From Nitrospira sp. LK70 (lineage in GTDB: Bacteria; Nitrospirota; Nitrospiria; Nitrospirales; Nitrospiraceae), in the NCBI GenBank assembly GCA_011090425.1, contig PHGD01000031.1, positions 1 through 40,368 on the forward strand: a DNA stretch of 40,368 bases. The letters are read 5' to 3'. Under the pieces are notes generated by a model that ran no database searches, was not told the DNA's origin, and saw only the letters and a program-made list of their open reading frames with translations. A program made the position numbers and the translations under genes. This document shows positions 17,406 through 26,640 of the stretch, in pieces (the stretch's first letter is position 1; each line of letters starts with the position of its first letter).

Positions 17406-20000
17406 ATGCCGAAGGCGAGGAAGACCGATTCCGCTGCAAAGGCCCAGGGCGCCGCGAAGAAATCCGCCTCGTCACCTACCTCCGCCCCATCCACCGCAGA
17501 AGATTTCGAAAAGCTCGGCGTGTTTTATCTGGGACGACCGTATGATCTCGCTACGAAACAGGCCAAGCCGGGATGGCTCTTGTATGACTCGAAAGATCTG
17601 GTGACGCATGCCGTCTGCGTCGGGATGACCGGCAGCGGCAAGACAGGCCTCTGTTTGGCCTTACTGGAAGAAGCCGCCATCGACAACATTCCGGCCATCA
17701 TCATCGATCCGAAGGGCGATCTCGGTAATCTGATGCTGACGTTTCCATCGCTCAAGGGTGAAGACTTTCAACCCTGGATCAATGAAGACGACGCACGCAA
17801 AAAGGGATTGTCCCCAGCCGATTACGCTGAGGCTCAGGCTGAATTATGGACAAAAGGGTTGGCAAGTTGGCACCAGGACGGTGCGCGCATTCAGCGGCTG
17901 CGGGATGCAGCGGACATGGCCATCTACACGCCCGGCAGCAACGCGGGGTTGCCGGTATCAATCCTCAAGTCATTCGCCGCGCCGGCTGCCGATGTGCGTG
18001 AAGATGCAGAGTTGCTGCGCGAGCGGATCAGTACGACCGTCACAAGCTTGCTCGGCTTGATCGGAATCGAGGCCGATCCGATCCAGAGCCGTGAGCACAT
18101 TCTCCTCTCGACGATTCTCGACCGAACATGGAGGAAGGAGGAAGATCTCGACCTTGCATCACTGATTCAAACTATTCAATCGCCGCCGGTCTCGAAGGTC
18201 GGCGTGATGGATGTGGATTCCTTCTTTCCGTCGAAAGATCGGTTCGCGCTCGCGATGAAGCTGAACAATCTGTTGGCTGCACCAGGATTTCAGGCATGGA
18301 TGGAAGGAGAAGCACTCGACATTCAATCCTTGCTCTATACGCCGGCAGGAAAGCCACGTCTCGCGATCTTTTCGATCGCCCATCTCAATGATGCCGAGCG
18401 CATGTTCTTCGTGACGCTCTTGCTCAGTCAGATGGTCGGGTGGATGAGGGCGCAATCTGGTACGACGAGCCTCCGCGCGCTGCTCTATATGGACGAGATC
18501 TTCGGCTACTTCCCACCGGTAGCCAATCCTCCTTCGAAGCTCCCGTTGATGACCTTACTCAAGCAGGCTCGTGCGTTCGGACTGGGTGTCGTGCTCGCCA
18601 CCCAGAATCCCGTGGACCTCGACTACAAGGGCTTGGCGAACACCGGCACCTGGTTCATTGGGCGACTGCAGACGGAACGAGATAAGGCCCGTGTGTTAGA
18701 AGGGCTGGAAGGGGCTGCGACGGGCGCCGGCCAAAAATTCGACCGGGGCCGTATGGAGCAAACGCTCGCGGGCCTCGGCAATCGGATCTTCCTGATGAAT
18801 AACGTACATGAGGACGAACCGGTTGTCTTTGAGACGCGCTGGTGTCTCTCCTATCTGCGCGGACCGCTCACCAGAACGCAAATCAAGCAGTTGATGGACC
18901 AACGAAGACCTGAAACGTTAGACGTGAAACGTGGAACAGGAGAAACTCTGCGCACAGCACTCAGCCCGCTTCACCCGCTCAGCCAGGCGAACCCTCAGCC
19001 CGCGTCGATGAGTCCGCGAGCTGTGCGAGGCGAATCCTCAACACCGACATCCCGTCCCATATTGCCTCCGGATGTTCCGCAGCACTTCGTGCCGTTGCGC
19101 GGCAGCAAGCCGGAGGGAAGTCAATTAGTCTATGCCCCGATGCTGCTGGGTTCCTCACAGATTCGCTTCGTCGATTCGAAAAATGCAATCGACAGTACAC
19201 AGGATGTGATCGTATTGGCTCCTATCGCGGATGGTCCCGTAGCGGTCGATTGGGACAAGGCAACCGCAGAGGAATTGGCCGTGACCGATCTGGAGCGGGA
19301 TGCTGAAAAGGACGCACAATTTCTGACGCTGCCGGCAAGCGCCGGCAAGGTGAAAAGCTATGGCGATTGGAGCAAGGAGTTCGGCAGCTGGCTCTTCCGA
19401 ACGCAGAAAGTGGAGTTGTTCAGGAGTCCGAGCACCAAGGAAGTATCAAAACCTGGAGAATCCGAGCGGGATTTCCGCGTGCGGTTGCAACAAACCGGGC
19501 GGGAACAACGCGATAGGGGCGCCGAGATGCTTCGGCAGAAATATGCGTCGAGGATTGCGACGCTTCAAGAGCGCATTAGACGGGCGGAACTGGCGAAGGA
19601 AAAACAGCAGGCCGAATCTCGTTCCAGCCAAGTGCAGGCGGCGATCTCAGTCGGAGCCTCCATCCTCGGGGCGTTTCTCGGACGGAAGACGATCAGCGCG
19701 GCGAACATCGGTCGGGCCACGACCGCAATCCGGAGTGCCGGGCGAGTGATGAAAGAGTCTCAGGATGTCGGGGTAGCGGAAGAAAATGTGGCAGCGTTAC
19801 AAAAACAGTTGGGCGATCTCGAAGCACAATTCAAGGCTGAAAGCGATATCCTGACCGCTGCGACCGATCCCCTGAATGAGAAGCTCGAAACGGTTTCAAT
19901 CAAGCCCACCAAAGCCAATATTGCCGTGAAGTTGGTGACCCTCGCCTGGACCCCACACTGGCGCGATGCCAAGGGAGTCCTCTCATCGGCCTGGTCGTAG
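17406..20000 (+). CDS. HerA-like (DUF853-type) ATPase
   Basis: An 864-residue FtsK/HerA superfamily ATPase. After a basic, Ala/Ser-rich N-terminus come Walker A GMTGSGKTGL (about 74-83), the strand IPAIIIDPKGDLGNLM, Walker B LRALLYMDEIFGYFPP (about 358-373), and the sensor segment LGVVLATQNPVDLDYK followed by an Arg-finger-type NTGTWFIGR. Residues about 500-560 are a low-complexity linker whose DNA contains dispersed repeat sequence. About 680-820 is a long charged coiled coil interrupted by a Gly/Ala helix (AISVGASILGAFLGRK). The family couples ATP to DNA translocation or to membrane-associated DNA work; function is uncertain. No HerA nuclease partner (NurA) is adjacent. Confidence 0.82.
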   Translation: MPKARKTDSAAKAQGAAKKSASSPTSAPSTAEDFEKLGVFYLGRPYDLATKQAKPGWLLYDSKDLVTHAVCVGMTGSGKTGLCLALLEEAAIDNIPAIIIDPKGDLGNLMLTFPSLKGEDFQPWINEDDARKKGLSPADYAEAQAELWTKGLASWHQDGARIQRLRDAADMAIYTPGSNAGLPVSILKSFAAPAADVREDAELLRERISTTVTSLLGLIGIEADPIQSREHILLSTILDRTWRKEEDLDLASLIQTIQSPPVSKVGVMDVDSFFPSKDRFALAMKLNNLLAAPGFQAWMEGEALDIQSLLYTPAGKPRLAIFSIAHLNDAERMFFVTLLLSQMVGWMRAQSGTTSLRALLYMDEIFGYFPPVANPPSKLPLMTLLKQARAFGLGVVLATQNPVDLDYKGLANTGTWFIGRLQTERDKARVLEGLEGAATGAGQKFDRGRMEQTLAGLGNRIFLMNNVHEDEPVVFETRWCLSYLRGPLTRTQIKQLMDQRRPETLDVKRGTGETLRTALSPLHPLSQANPQPASMSPRAVRGESSTPTSRPILPPDVPQHFVPLRGSKPEGSQLVYAPMLLGSSQIRFVDSKNAIDSTQDVIVLAPIADGPVAVDWDKATAEELAVTDLERDAEKDAQFLTLPASAGKVKSYGDWSKEFGSWLFRTQKVELFRSPSTKEVSKPGESERDFRVRLQQTGREQRDRGAEMLRQKYASRIATLQERIRRAELAKEKQQAESRSSQVQAAISVGASILGAFLGRKTISAANIGRATTAIRSAGRVMKESQDVGVAEENVAALQKQLGDLEAQFKAESDILTAATDPLNEKLETVSIKPTKANIAVKLVTLAWTPHWRDAKGVLSSAWS
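18997..19020 (+). repeat. Dispersed repeat unit inside the HerA-like gene
   Basis: 24 bases match the reverse complement of 37891-37914 at 22 positions. Both copies are preceded by AGCCCGCTTC-type sequence, and both are near CGTGAA-type units (18909-18935; 37768-37790). Here it is in frame and encodes part of the low-complexity linker. Confidence 0.5.
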
Positions 20001-20115
20001 CCCTTAGGGCAATTTCTTCTATGAGCCACTCGTGTTTCCTAGGACCTCGGGCGTAAAATGGGCCGGCTCAGTCACGCTCCGTTCGGTTTTCTACGATCCT
20101 GTTAGAGAGAGGGCC

Positions 20116-22605
20116 GTGACCTCACAACCGAAGAAAGAAGACCCGACCTCCCACCATGCCGCCGCCGTGGTTGTGTCCGCAAGGTCGGAACAACTATTCA
20201 ACAGCCTCCTCGAACAATCCGCTGTCGGTGTTGCTCTCATCGAGACTGCAACGGGCCGGATTGTCGCAGCCAACCGACGGTGCGAAGACATTACAGGGTT
20301 GCCACAGGCGGATCTGATCGCGACCCCTCTCCGTGCCATCATCCACCCTCAAGATGTGCCGACGATTCTCCATCAAATCGAGACACTGAAAGCCGGGCGG
20401 ACTCCGACAGTGTCCTTGGAACACCGGTGCTTCAAGCCTGACGGCTCCATTGTATGGGTGTCGCTTTGGCTGTCGTCTCCCTGTGACATGGGACAATCGC
20501 CGACCGTCTATCTCGCGATCATCGAAGATATCACCGAGCGCAAGCAAATCGAGGAGGCGTTACGGGCCAGCGAGCTAAGGTTTCGCGCCTTGAGCGAGGC
20601 GACGACCACGGCCATCTTTGTGTATCAGCACAACAAATTTCTCTATGCCAATCCCGCCGCCCTAGCGATTTCCCGATTTACGCTTGAGGAGTTGTTGACG
20701 ATGTCGTTATGGCAGATCATTCACCCGGAGTTTCGAGACTGGGCCAGAGCACGACTGACGGCTATCGAGCGGGGCGACCAGGATCCCTCACGCCTGGAAC
20801 TCCCGATCCTTCGCAAAGACGGCGAAACTCGGTGGCTGGATTTCAGCGCGGCGACGATCCTGATCGACGGCCGGCCTGCAAGAATCGGTTCGGCCTACGA
20901 TATTACGGAACGGAGGCTTGCGGAGGCGCGCGAGCGAGCCAGGCTTGAGCTGGTTATCCGACTTCAAGAAGGACAGCTGAAGTTGGCGCGGCTTGCGCAT
21001 GGAGATCTGACGCAGGATCTGCGCACCATCATGAGAATAACGGCGGAGACCATCGGGGTCGAACGGGTCGGACTCTGGCTCTTCAACGGCGACCGTTCCG
21101 CGCTCGTTTGTCGTGAGGTTTATCGACGCAGCCTCGGGACATACGAGACCGAACCGGCGCTGGAGGTCTCGCGCTATCCAACCTATTTCAAGGCGCTTCA
21201 GCGACTGTTGAGCGTGGAAGCGACCAGCGCAAGCTACGATGATGTGACGAAAGAACTCGCCGAATCCTATTTGCACCCGGTCGGTATCACGTCGATGCTG
21301 GATGTGCCGATCAGACGTGCCGGAAGACTGATCGGAGTGTTGTGCTGCGAGCACGTCGGTGAGCAGCGGGGCTGGTCCGCAGAGGAAACGGCGTTTGTGG
21401 CGGCAGCAGTCGACCATGTTGTCCTCAGTTTTGCTGTGGAAGAGCGGAGAAATGCGATGGAGGCATTGCGGGCGAGCGAAGCGCGATTCGCATTGGCGGC
21501 GCAGGGGGCGAACGACGGGCTCTGGGATTGGAACATGGAGACCGACGAAGCCTATCTCTCTCCACGCTGGAAGCAGCTCCTCGGGTTCGAAGACGGAGAG
21601 CTGTCGAATCGCGTAGAGTCTCTTTTGGACCGGCTGCATCCTGACGATCAACCACGGGCGAAGGACGTCCTCCACGTTCATCTGGAACGACGGGTTCCGT
21701 ATGATCTCGAGTTTCGATTGCGATGCAAGGATGGATCGTACCGCTGGTTCCGATCGCGAGGGCAAGCACAGTGGGACGAAGACGGACGTCCATGCCGGAT
21801 GGCCGGGTCGATTACCGACATCACGGACAGGCGGCAGGCCTTCGACGCACTGAGTGACGCCTATCGCTCCCTTCAATCGATGAGCCGCGAGGTGCAGGTC
21901 GCGCAGGAGCGGGAACGCACCAGGCTATCACGGGAACTGCATGATGAGTTCGGTCAGTCACTCGGCGCGCTCCAGTTCGATTTGAACCGCCTGGCTGACA
22001 GCGGTTCCGAGAACTCTACTCCTTCCGAGTCCGTACGTCGGCTCGCCACGTCGGCCATGGCAACGGTGGAACGATTGTTCGCATCGCTGCGGGAGATGAT
22101 CGAAGGCCTACGACCGGCAGTGCTGGAAGAGTTGGGCCTTGTCGCCGCGATTGAATCGATGGCGGTCAAACTGGGACAACAGTCGAAGCTCAGCTGTCGA
22201 ATCCTTGCGGATCCCGAAATCCGCGCGTCACTCGGTAGCGTGGAACTCGAAGGCGCCCTCTATCGCATAATCCAGGAGTTGCTGATGAACATCGTCCGCC
22301 ACGCCGAGGCACAGTCTGCGACCGTCGCCCTCCGCTGTGTCGGGGGCTGGGTGCAGCTCACGGTGCAGGACAACGGCCGAGGGTTTCAGGTCGACAAGGC
22401 GTTGCGTAAAGGACGTCACGGGTTTCAGGGCATTCGGGAGCGAGCAGAATTGTTGGGAGGGACTGTCCAAATCCAGTCCGCGCCATCCAAGGGCTCCTGC
22501 GTGACGGTGTCCATTCCGATTGATCCCAAGAATCTGGACAACAGCCGCACGCCACCGCCGCTGCCGGCACAGATAGGTACGAAGGGCCGGCGCGATGAGG
22601 CATAA
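20116..22605 (+). CDS. PAS/GAF NarL-type sensor histidine kinase
   Basis: A cytoplasmic kinase of 829 residues from GTG 20116, where GAGAG precedes the start. A longer frame opens at GTG 20032 without a ribosome site. Domain order: PAS (LFNSLLEQSAVGVALIE), PAS (RFRALSEATTTAIFVY), GAF (about 275-430), PAS (RFALAAQGANDGLWDWN), then the HisKA_3 dimerisation helix with phosphoacceptor His in RTRLSRELHDEFGQSL, and HATPase with N box ELLMNIVRHAEA and G1 DNGRGF. No membrane helix, so its signal is probably internal or a diffusible ligand. The downstream response regulator overlaps by 11 bases and is the likely partner. Confidence 0.9.
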   Translation: MTSQPKKEDPTSHHAAAVVVSARSEQLFNSLLEQSAVGVALIETATGRIVAANRRCEDITGLPQADLIATPLRAIIHPQDVPTILHQIETLKAGRTPTVSLEHRCFKPDGSIVWVSLWLSSPCDMGQSPTVYLAIIEDITERKQIEEALRASELRFRALSEATTTAIFVYQHNKFLYANPAALAISRFTLEELLTMSLWQIIHPEFRDWARARLTAIERGDQDPSRLELPILRKDGETRWLDFSAATILIDGRPARIGSAYDITERRLAEARERARLELVIRLQEGQLKLARLAHGDLTQDLRTIMRITAETIGVERVGLWLFNGDRSALVCREVYRRSLGTYETEPALEVSRYPTYFKALQRLLSVEATSASYDDVTKELAESYLHPVGITSMLDVPIRRAGRLIGVLCCEHVGEQRGWSAEETAFVAAAVDHVVLSFAVEERRNAMEALRASEARFALAAQGANDGLWDWNMETDEAYLSPRWKQLLGFEDGELSNRVESLLDRLHPDDQPRAKDVLHVHLERRVPYDLEFRLRCKDGSYRWFRSRGQAQWDEDGRPCRMAGSITDITDRRQAFDALSDAYRSLQSMSREVQVAQERERTRLSRELHDEFGQSLGALQFDLNRLADSGSENSTPSESVRRLATSAMATVERLFASLREMIEGLRPAVLEELGLVAAIESMAVKLGQQSKLSCRILADPEIRASLGSVELEGALYRIIQELLMNIVRHAEAQSATVALRCVGGWVQLTVQDNGRGFQVDKALRKGRHGFQGIRERAELLGGTVQIQSAPSKGSCVTVSIPIDPKNLDNSRTPPPLPAQIGTKGRRDEA

Positions 22606-23236
22606 GTATCGGTGTTTGGTCGTCGACGACCATCCCCTCATGCGCCAGGGAGTCAAAGACCTGTTGCTTGGAAAGGGACTTTGTCATGCCGTCGTTGAAG
22701 CAGGTTCCGCCGAGGAGGCTCTGACGGCAGTTCGCCGAGAATCTTGGGATCTGCTGATCCTTGATGTGGCGCTTCCCGACAAACATGGTCTCGATGTCCT
22801 GAAAGAGGTCAAACTCCTGCAACCCTCTCTCGCCGTGATTATGTTGAGTCTGTACCCTGAACGAGAGTTTGCCCTGCGCGCGATCAAAGCCGGTGCGTCC
22901 GGCTATCTCACGAAGGATCGACCGCCCTCTGAACTCGTGAAAGCGGTTGAAGAAGTCGTCGCTGGACGACGGTACATCACTCCCTCGCTGGCCAACCAGA
23001 TGGCGGATTTGTTGGATCGCGGGCAACCAGAGACGTTGCATGCCCGATTGTCCGACCGGGAGATGCAAGTCCTTCGGCTTCTGGGACAGGGCAAAGCCGT
23101 TTCGGTCATTGCCGATGAATTGGCCCTGAGCGTGAAGACGGTCAGCACCTATCGCGGTAGGTTGTTGGAGAAACTCAAGCTGACCACTACAGCGGACCTC
23201 ATCAGGTACGCGATCGAACAGCACCTGACAACCTGA
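22595..23236 (+). CDS. NarL/FixJ-type response regulator
   Basis: A 213-residue regulator. The receiver domain has the acidic pair VVDDHP, phosphoacceptor Asp in LLILDVALPD, a Ser in the Thr/Ser switch position (IMLSLYP) and the conserved Lys in GYLTKD. The C-terminal LuxR-type HTH (about 145-205) is SDREMQVLRLLGQGKAVSVIADEL then KTVSTYRGRLLEKL. The ATG at 22595 lies within the end of the kinase gene, so the pair is translationally coupled. All phosphotransfer residues are present. Confidence 0.92.
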   Translation: MRHKYRCLVVDDHPLMRQGVKDLLLGKGLCHAVVEAGSAEEALTAVRRESWDLLILDVALPDKHGLDVLKEVKLLQPSLAVIMLSLYPEREFALRAIKAGASGYLTKDRPPSELVKAVEEVVAGRRYITPSLANQMADLLDRGQPETLHARLSDREMQVLRLLGQGKAVSVIADELALSVKTVSTYRGRLLEKLKLTTTADLIRYAIEQHLTT

Positions 23237-23437
23237 CCATCAAACCTCTCCCTGATCTGTTACCCGCCGCTTGCGAAAGACCCACGGAAACCGAGTGATA
23301 GTCCGGCACTGCGCTGGTCGTCATGACGAGGATCGCCGTTCCTGTAGGACGGCCACGGACATTCAGGTCAGTTTCTGTCTGCTAGATCTCTTTTGCTTGT
23401 ACCAGTATGGTTTTGCGTAAGAGGCTCATCGCTGCCC

Positions 23438-24054
23438 ATGCTTGTCCTACTCGTCGACGATCATCCTCTTTTTCGCCAGGCCGTCAAAGGAGTCATAGAA
23501 AGCCACTTCCCCTCGGCGATGGTGTGGGATGCGTCTACCGGGGAGGACGCGGTTCGGATCGTGCTGGCGGAGCCCGTAGAGCTGATGATTCTGGAGCTCC
23601 GTCTTCCGGATATCAGCGGCGTGACGGTGCTGAAGCGAATGAAACAGTTACGTCCCTCCCTGAAGTGTCTGGTGCTGACCATGCGCAATATGCGCGCCTC
23701 GCGATGGCCCACGGGCCTTCCGGTTATCTCACCAAAGCAGCGACCTCGGGGGAACTGTCCGATGCCATACGCACCATTCTGTCCGGACGCCAGGTAGTGA
23801 TGCACCTGTTCCGTGAAATGATCGATCGTCGCCCGACAAGCCGTGGTGCGACATGGTCTGACGAAGCCCTTTCTGTTCGTGAGATGCAAGTCTTATCTCT
23901 GTTCGCCAAAGGCTTGACCGTCTCACGGATCGCGAAACGATTGAAGCTGACCGTCAAGACCGTGAGCACCTATCGGACCAAGTTACTCGAAAAGCTGCTG
24001 GTCAGGACGACCGCCGATCTCATCCGCTACGCCGTCGATCATCGGGTTGTGTGA
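23438..24054 (+). pseudogene. NarL-type response regulator broken by a small deletion
   Basis: Two frames together make one regulator. From ATG 23438 the first frame gives a receiver domain (LLVDDHPLFRQAV; LRLPDISGVTVLK) to LVLTM near 23683. The second frame resumes at QYARLAMAHGPSGYLTK (23686) and runs through a complete LuxR-type HTH (REMQVLSLFAKGLTVSRIAKRL; KTVSTYRTKLLEKLL) to 24054. Comparison with the regulator at 22595 predicts 12 bases between the two points where only 2 are present, so about 10 bases are missing. The phosphoacceptor position reads LMILE, Glu for Asp. It could be a recent pseudogene or a read error. Confidence 0.75.
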
Positions 24055-24202
24055 GAGCGAATCGGTGACTCCCATGGTTCTATGTAGGACAAATCACGAT
24101 ACCCAATTCCGATTCGAGCTGATATTTACGCGCACTGTTTCCTGATAGCCTCAAGACAGAATCGAGTCCGTGCGACGGCTCGTCATATAGGAGGTTGTTT
24201 CG

Positions 24203-24967
24203 ATGCGACAGAAGACTCAGAACCACAGACGAGAGCGACAGAACAAGAAGTGGAGTTTCCCTGGCTCCTCACGCATCACCTCTTCTCTCGCTCGCCCGAT
24301 CCGTGTTTTCATCGCCGATGGCTACGAAGTCGTCAGGGCCGGGGTGCGGGTGCTGTTGGAAGCGGAACGAGACCTCACCGTAGTCGGTGGAGCCGACAAT
24401 GCGGAGGACGTGTTTTCAGAATTGCGACGAACCAAGCCGGATGTGGCCTTACTCGAATCCGGTCTCTCAGGCGGTTCGGAATCCGAGTTCTACAAGACCC
24501 TCCGTAATGTCCTTCCATCACTTCGGATCATCACTTTGATGAAGGACGGTGACGCCGGGGCATTCCGTAACGCAATCGAGGCCGGAGCACAAGGGTTTCT
24601 GCGGAAGAGCACCGGCCGGATCGAGCTGGTTGGAGCGATTCGTACGGTCGCCAAGGGGGGCTCCTACCTCAGTTCGGAAGAAGCCGATCAGACATTCCAC
24701 CTCTTGAGACGGCAGCAGGATACGATCTGCGCCCGGTCCTCGTTGCATATCCTGTCACCACAAGAACGGCGGATCATCGTGCTGATTGCGGAGGGAAACA
24801 CCAACAAAGAGATCGCCGCGAAACTGGTGCTGTCGGACAAGACGGTGAAAAACTACATCGGAAACATGTTTGCCAAGTTGGAGATCGAACGCCGCACCCA
24901 AGCGGCTACGCTTTACATGAGGGCACAGCAGCATCAGCACTCGATAGGTGAGCACGTTTCCGCGTAG
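24203..24967 (+). CDS. Atypical LuxR/NarL-family response regulator with degenerate receiver
   Basis: A 254-residue protein with AGGAGG (24189-24194) 8 bases before the ATG. A basic 30-residue N-terminal extension precedes the receiver domain. Key receiver residues have changed: acidic pair DD becomes DG (FIADGYEVV), phosphoacceptor Asp becomes Glu (VALLESGLSGG), and the Thr/Ser switch becomes Leu (RIITLMKDGD). The Lys is kept (GFLRKS). The HTH (about 183-240) is intact (SPQERRIIVLIAEGNTNKEIAAKL; KTVKNYIGNMFAKL). It therefore probably binds DNA without aspartyl phosphorylation. No kinase adjoins it in the same orientation. Confidence 0.88.
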   Translation: MRQKTQNHRRERQNKKWSFPGSSRITSSLARPIRVFIADGYEVVRAGVRVLLEAERDLTVVGGADNAEDVFSELRRTKPDVALLESGLSGGSESEFYKTLRNVLPSLRIITLMKDGDAGAFRNAIEAGAQGFLRKSTGRIELVGAIRTVAKGGSYLSSEEADQTFHLLRRQQDTICARSSLHILSPQERRIIVLIAEGNTNKEIAAKLVLSDKTVKNYIGNMFAKLEIERRTQAATLYMRAQQHQHSIGEHVSA

Positions 24968-24992
24968 AGTTGGAGCATCTGTGCCGCTGATA

Positions 24993-25028
24993 CCAGGGCC
25001 AAATCCTTCAGCGCCTGGGATTTTCTTC
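24993..25028 (+). terminator. Possible terminator between convergent genes
   Basis: CCAGG (24993-24997) and CCTGG (25014-25018) can pair, with partial extra pairing inside, followed by GATTTTCTT. A second dyad CCGGG/CCCGG lies at 25030-25045. The genes either side converge here, so termination is expected. The stems are short. Confidence 0.35.
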
Positions 25029-25124
25029 ACCGGGTCGAAGCCCGGCTGGGCTGAAGTTGGTACAAGGGCCTGTCATACCGGACCCTCCGCTGTCGGAGAC
25101 TCACTGCGACGCGCTTGCCATCCC

Positions 25125-25700
25125 TCAGTGCTTCTTGTCCTTCTGCATGAGCTTGTCGGTCCAGGCCAGTAAGATGGCGGAAGCTAAGAAGGTCATGTGA
25201 ATAAAGATCTTCCACTTGATATGCTCGGGGTTTTCGTTTGCCACGTCGACGAAAGCTTTCAGGAGATGAATGCTGGAGATCCCTATCAGCGAGGCGGCGA
25301 GTTTGATCTTGATCGTCCCGGGATCGACGTGGGTGAGCCAATCGGGCCGGTCCGGGTGTTCCTCCAAGTCCAGCTTGCTGACAAACGTCGCGTACCCACC
25401 GATGACGACCATGGTCAGCAGATTGGCAACCATCGTGACATCGATGAGTCCCAGAACTCCCAACATGAACACCGTCTCCTCCATCTGGTGAACATGCGCC
25501 ACCATGTGCCAGAGCTCGGCGAGAAATTTGTAGGCGTAGAGCAGCTCCGCTACGATAAGACCGGCATAGAGCGGAGCTTGAATCCATCGGCTGGCAAAGA
25601 CGACCACCTCGAAAACAGCCTCGACTTGATTGCCGGCCGAGTGAGAGGGCTTCGGTGATCTGTGGGCTTCGCGGGAATCGAGCGAATGCGAATCGGACAT
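25125..25700 (-). CDS. UPF0114 (YqhA-like) integral membrane protein
   Basis: 191 residues from the ATG at 25700, chosen because GAGGAGGT lies 4-5 bases upstream; an upstream frame to 25721 has no such site. Three or four membrane helices are visible (about 35-62, 77-103, 130-155, 165-182), with the family segments VTMVANLLTMVVIGGYATFVS and KLAASLIGISSIHLLKAFV. The UPF0114 family has no established role. It lies alone between two divergent-to-convergent signalling blocks, with no operon partner. Confidence 0.85.
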   Translation of the reverse strand: MSDSHSLDSREAHRSPKPSHSAGNQVEAVFEVVVFASRWIQAPLYAGLIVAELLYAYKFLAELWHMVAHVHQMEETVFMLGVLGLIDVTMVANLLTMVVIGGYATFVSKLDLEEHPDRPDWLTHVDPGTIKIKLAASLIGISSIHLLKAFVDVANENPEHIKWKIFIHMTFLASAILLAWTDKLMQKDKKH

Positions 25701-25905
25701 GAACACCTCCTCACAGTCCAACGATGACAGGCCGTCAATGACGAATCGACAGCGAGCCGTATCCTAGTCAGCGAATTCAACGCTGTCAATTCAAGGTGTC
25801 ACGTTCCTGTGCTTCGTGAGTGCTGCAGAGAGAGATTGATAGTTGGAAGGATGGAGATGTGATCTGCGATCGGGCTGCGCCTTTCCTCGCGGTAACCGGC
25901 GAGTA

Positions 25906-26640
25906 TCAACAAGAGTTGAGATGAGGAGTCGTCCTCTCGCGGTCAGGTTTGATCGGTTCAATGAGTCTCGATGGGTAAGGTGCCCCTGAGCCTCTAAAGC
26001 TCCCGGCATAGATGGCCGCAATCTGGGATCGGCGCCCGATATTCAGTTTCGAATAGATATTCGCAAGATAGTTCTTAACGGTCTTTTCGCTTAACCGCAG
26101 ATCATGGGCGATCTCTTTGTTCGTCAGGCCCTTGGCCACCAACGGCAGAAGGCGTTGCTCCTGTGGAGTAAGAACAGATCGTTTTGATTGTCCCAGTTCA
26201 CTGTACATATTACTCAGCCAATCCGCGGTCTGTTTCGTCAAGCGAGGATCGATAAGCGTTTCGCCGGAGACTACGGTCCGAATGGCACGGATCAGAGCAT
26301 CGGACGCAATGTCCTTCAGAATGTAGCCCTGAGCGCCGGAAAGAACAGCCTCGATCACGGTATGGTCGTCGGCAAAGCTCGTCAAAAACAATATGCGAGT
26401 CTTGGAGCACTTCGCGAGAATCTCACGCGCGGCATCCACTCCGCTGCCGTCCGGCAGTCGAATATCCAGTAATACGAGATCCGGCTTAAGGCGATAACAG
26501 AGTTGCTTCGCCTCTTCCATCCGCCCACCTTGCCCCACAACCTTCATCCCGGGCGTCAAATTGAGAACCGCACAGAGTCCGATGCGCACGACCTCATGAT
26601 CGTCCACAAGGACGAGCCGAATGGTTCTGGACCTATTCAT
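25906..26640 (-). CDS. NarL/FixJ-type response regulator
   Basis: A 244-residue regulator with every receiver residue in place: [10 protein letters not shown], phosphoacceptor in [13 protein letters not shown], Thr in LFLTSFADD and Lys in GYILKD. The LuxR-type HTH (about 155-212) reads [24 protein letters not shown] and [15 protein letters not shown] Pro/Arg-rich tail of about 25 residues follows. The ATG overlaps the end of the kinase gene by 8 bases, so the kinase is transcribed first and the two are coupled. Confidence 0.92.
   Translation of the reverse strand: MNRSRTIRLVLVDDHEVVRIGLCAVLNLTPGMKVVGQGGRMEEAKQLCYRLKPDLVLLDIRLPDGSGVDAAREILAKCSKTRILFLTSFADDHTVIEAVLSGAQGYILKDIASDALIRAIRTVVSGETLIDPRLTKQTADWLSNMYSELGQSKRSVLTPQEQRLLPLVAKGLTNKEIAHDLRLSEKTVKNYLANIYSKLNIGRRSQIAAIYAGSFRGSGAPYPSRLIEPIKPDRERTTPHLNSC

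Noticed and set aside
20788-21876. 362-residue minus-strand open frame
   Set aside because: Antisense to the PAS/GAF kinase; no domain or start signal.
23343-24090. TGTAGGAC upstream of two regulator genes (23343-23350, 24083-24090)
   Set aside because: An 8-mer recurring twice without dyad symmetry or constant distance to the start is not convincing as an operator.
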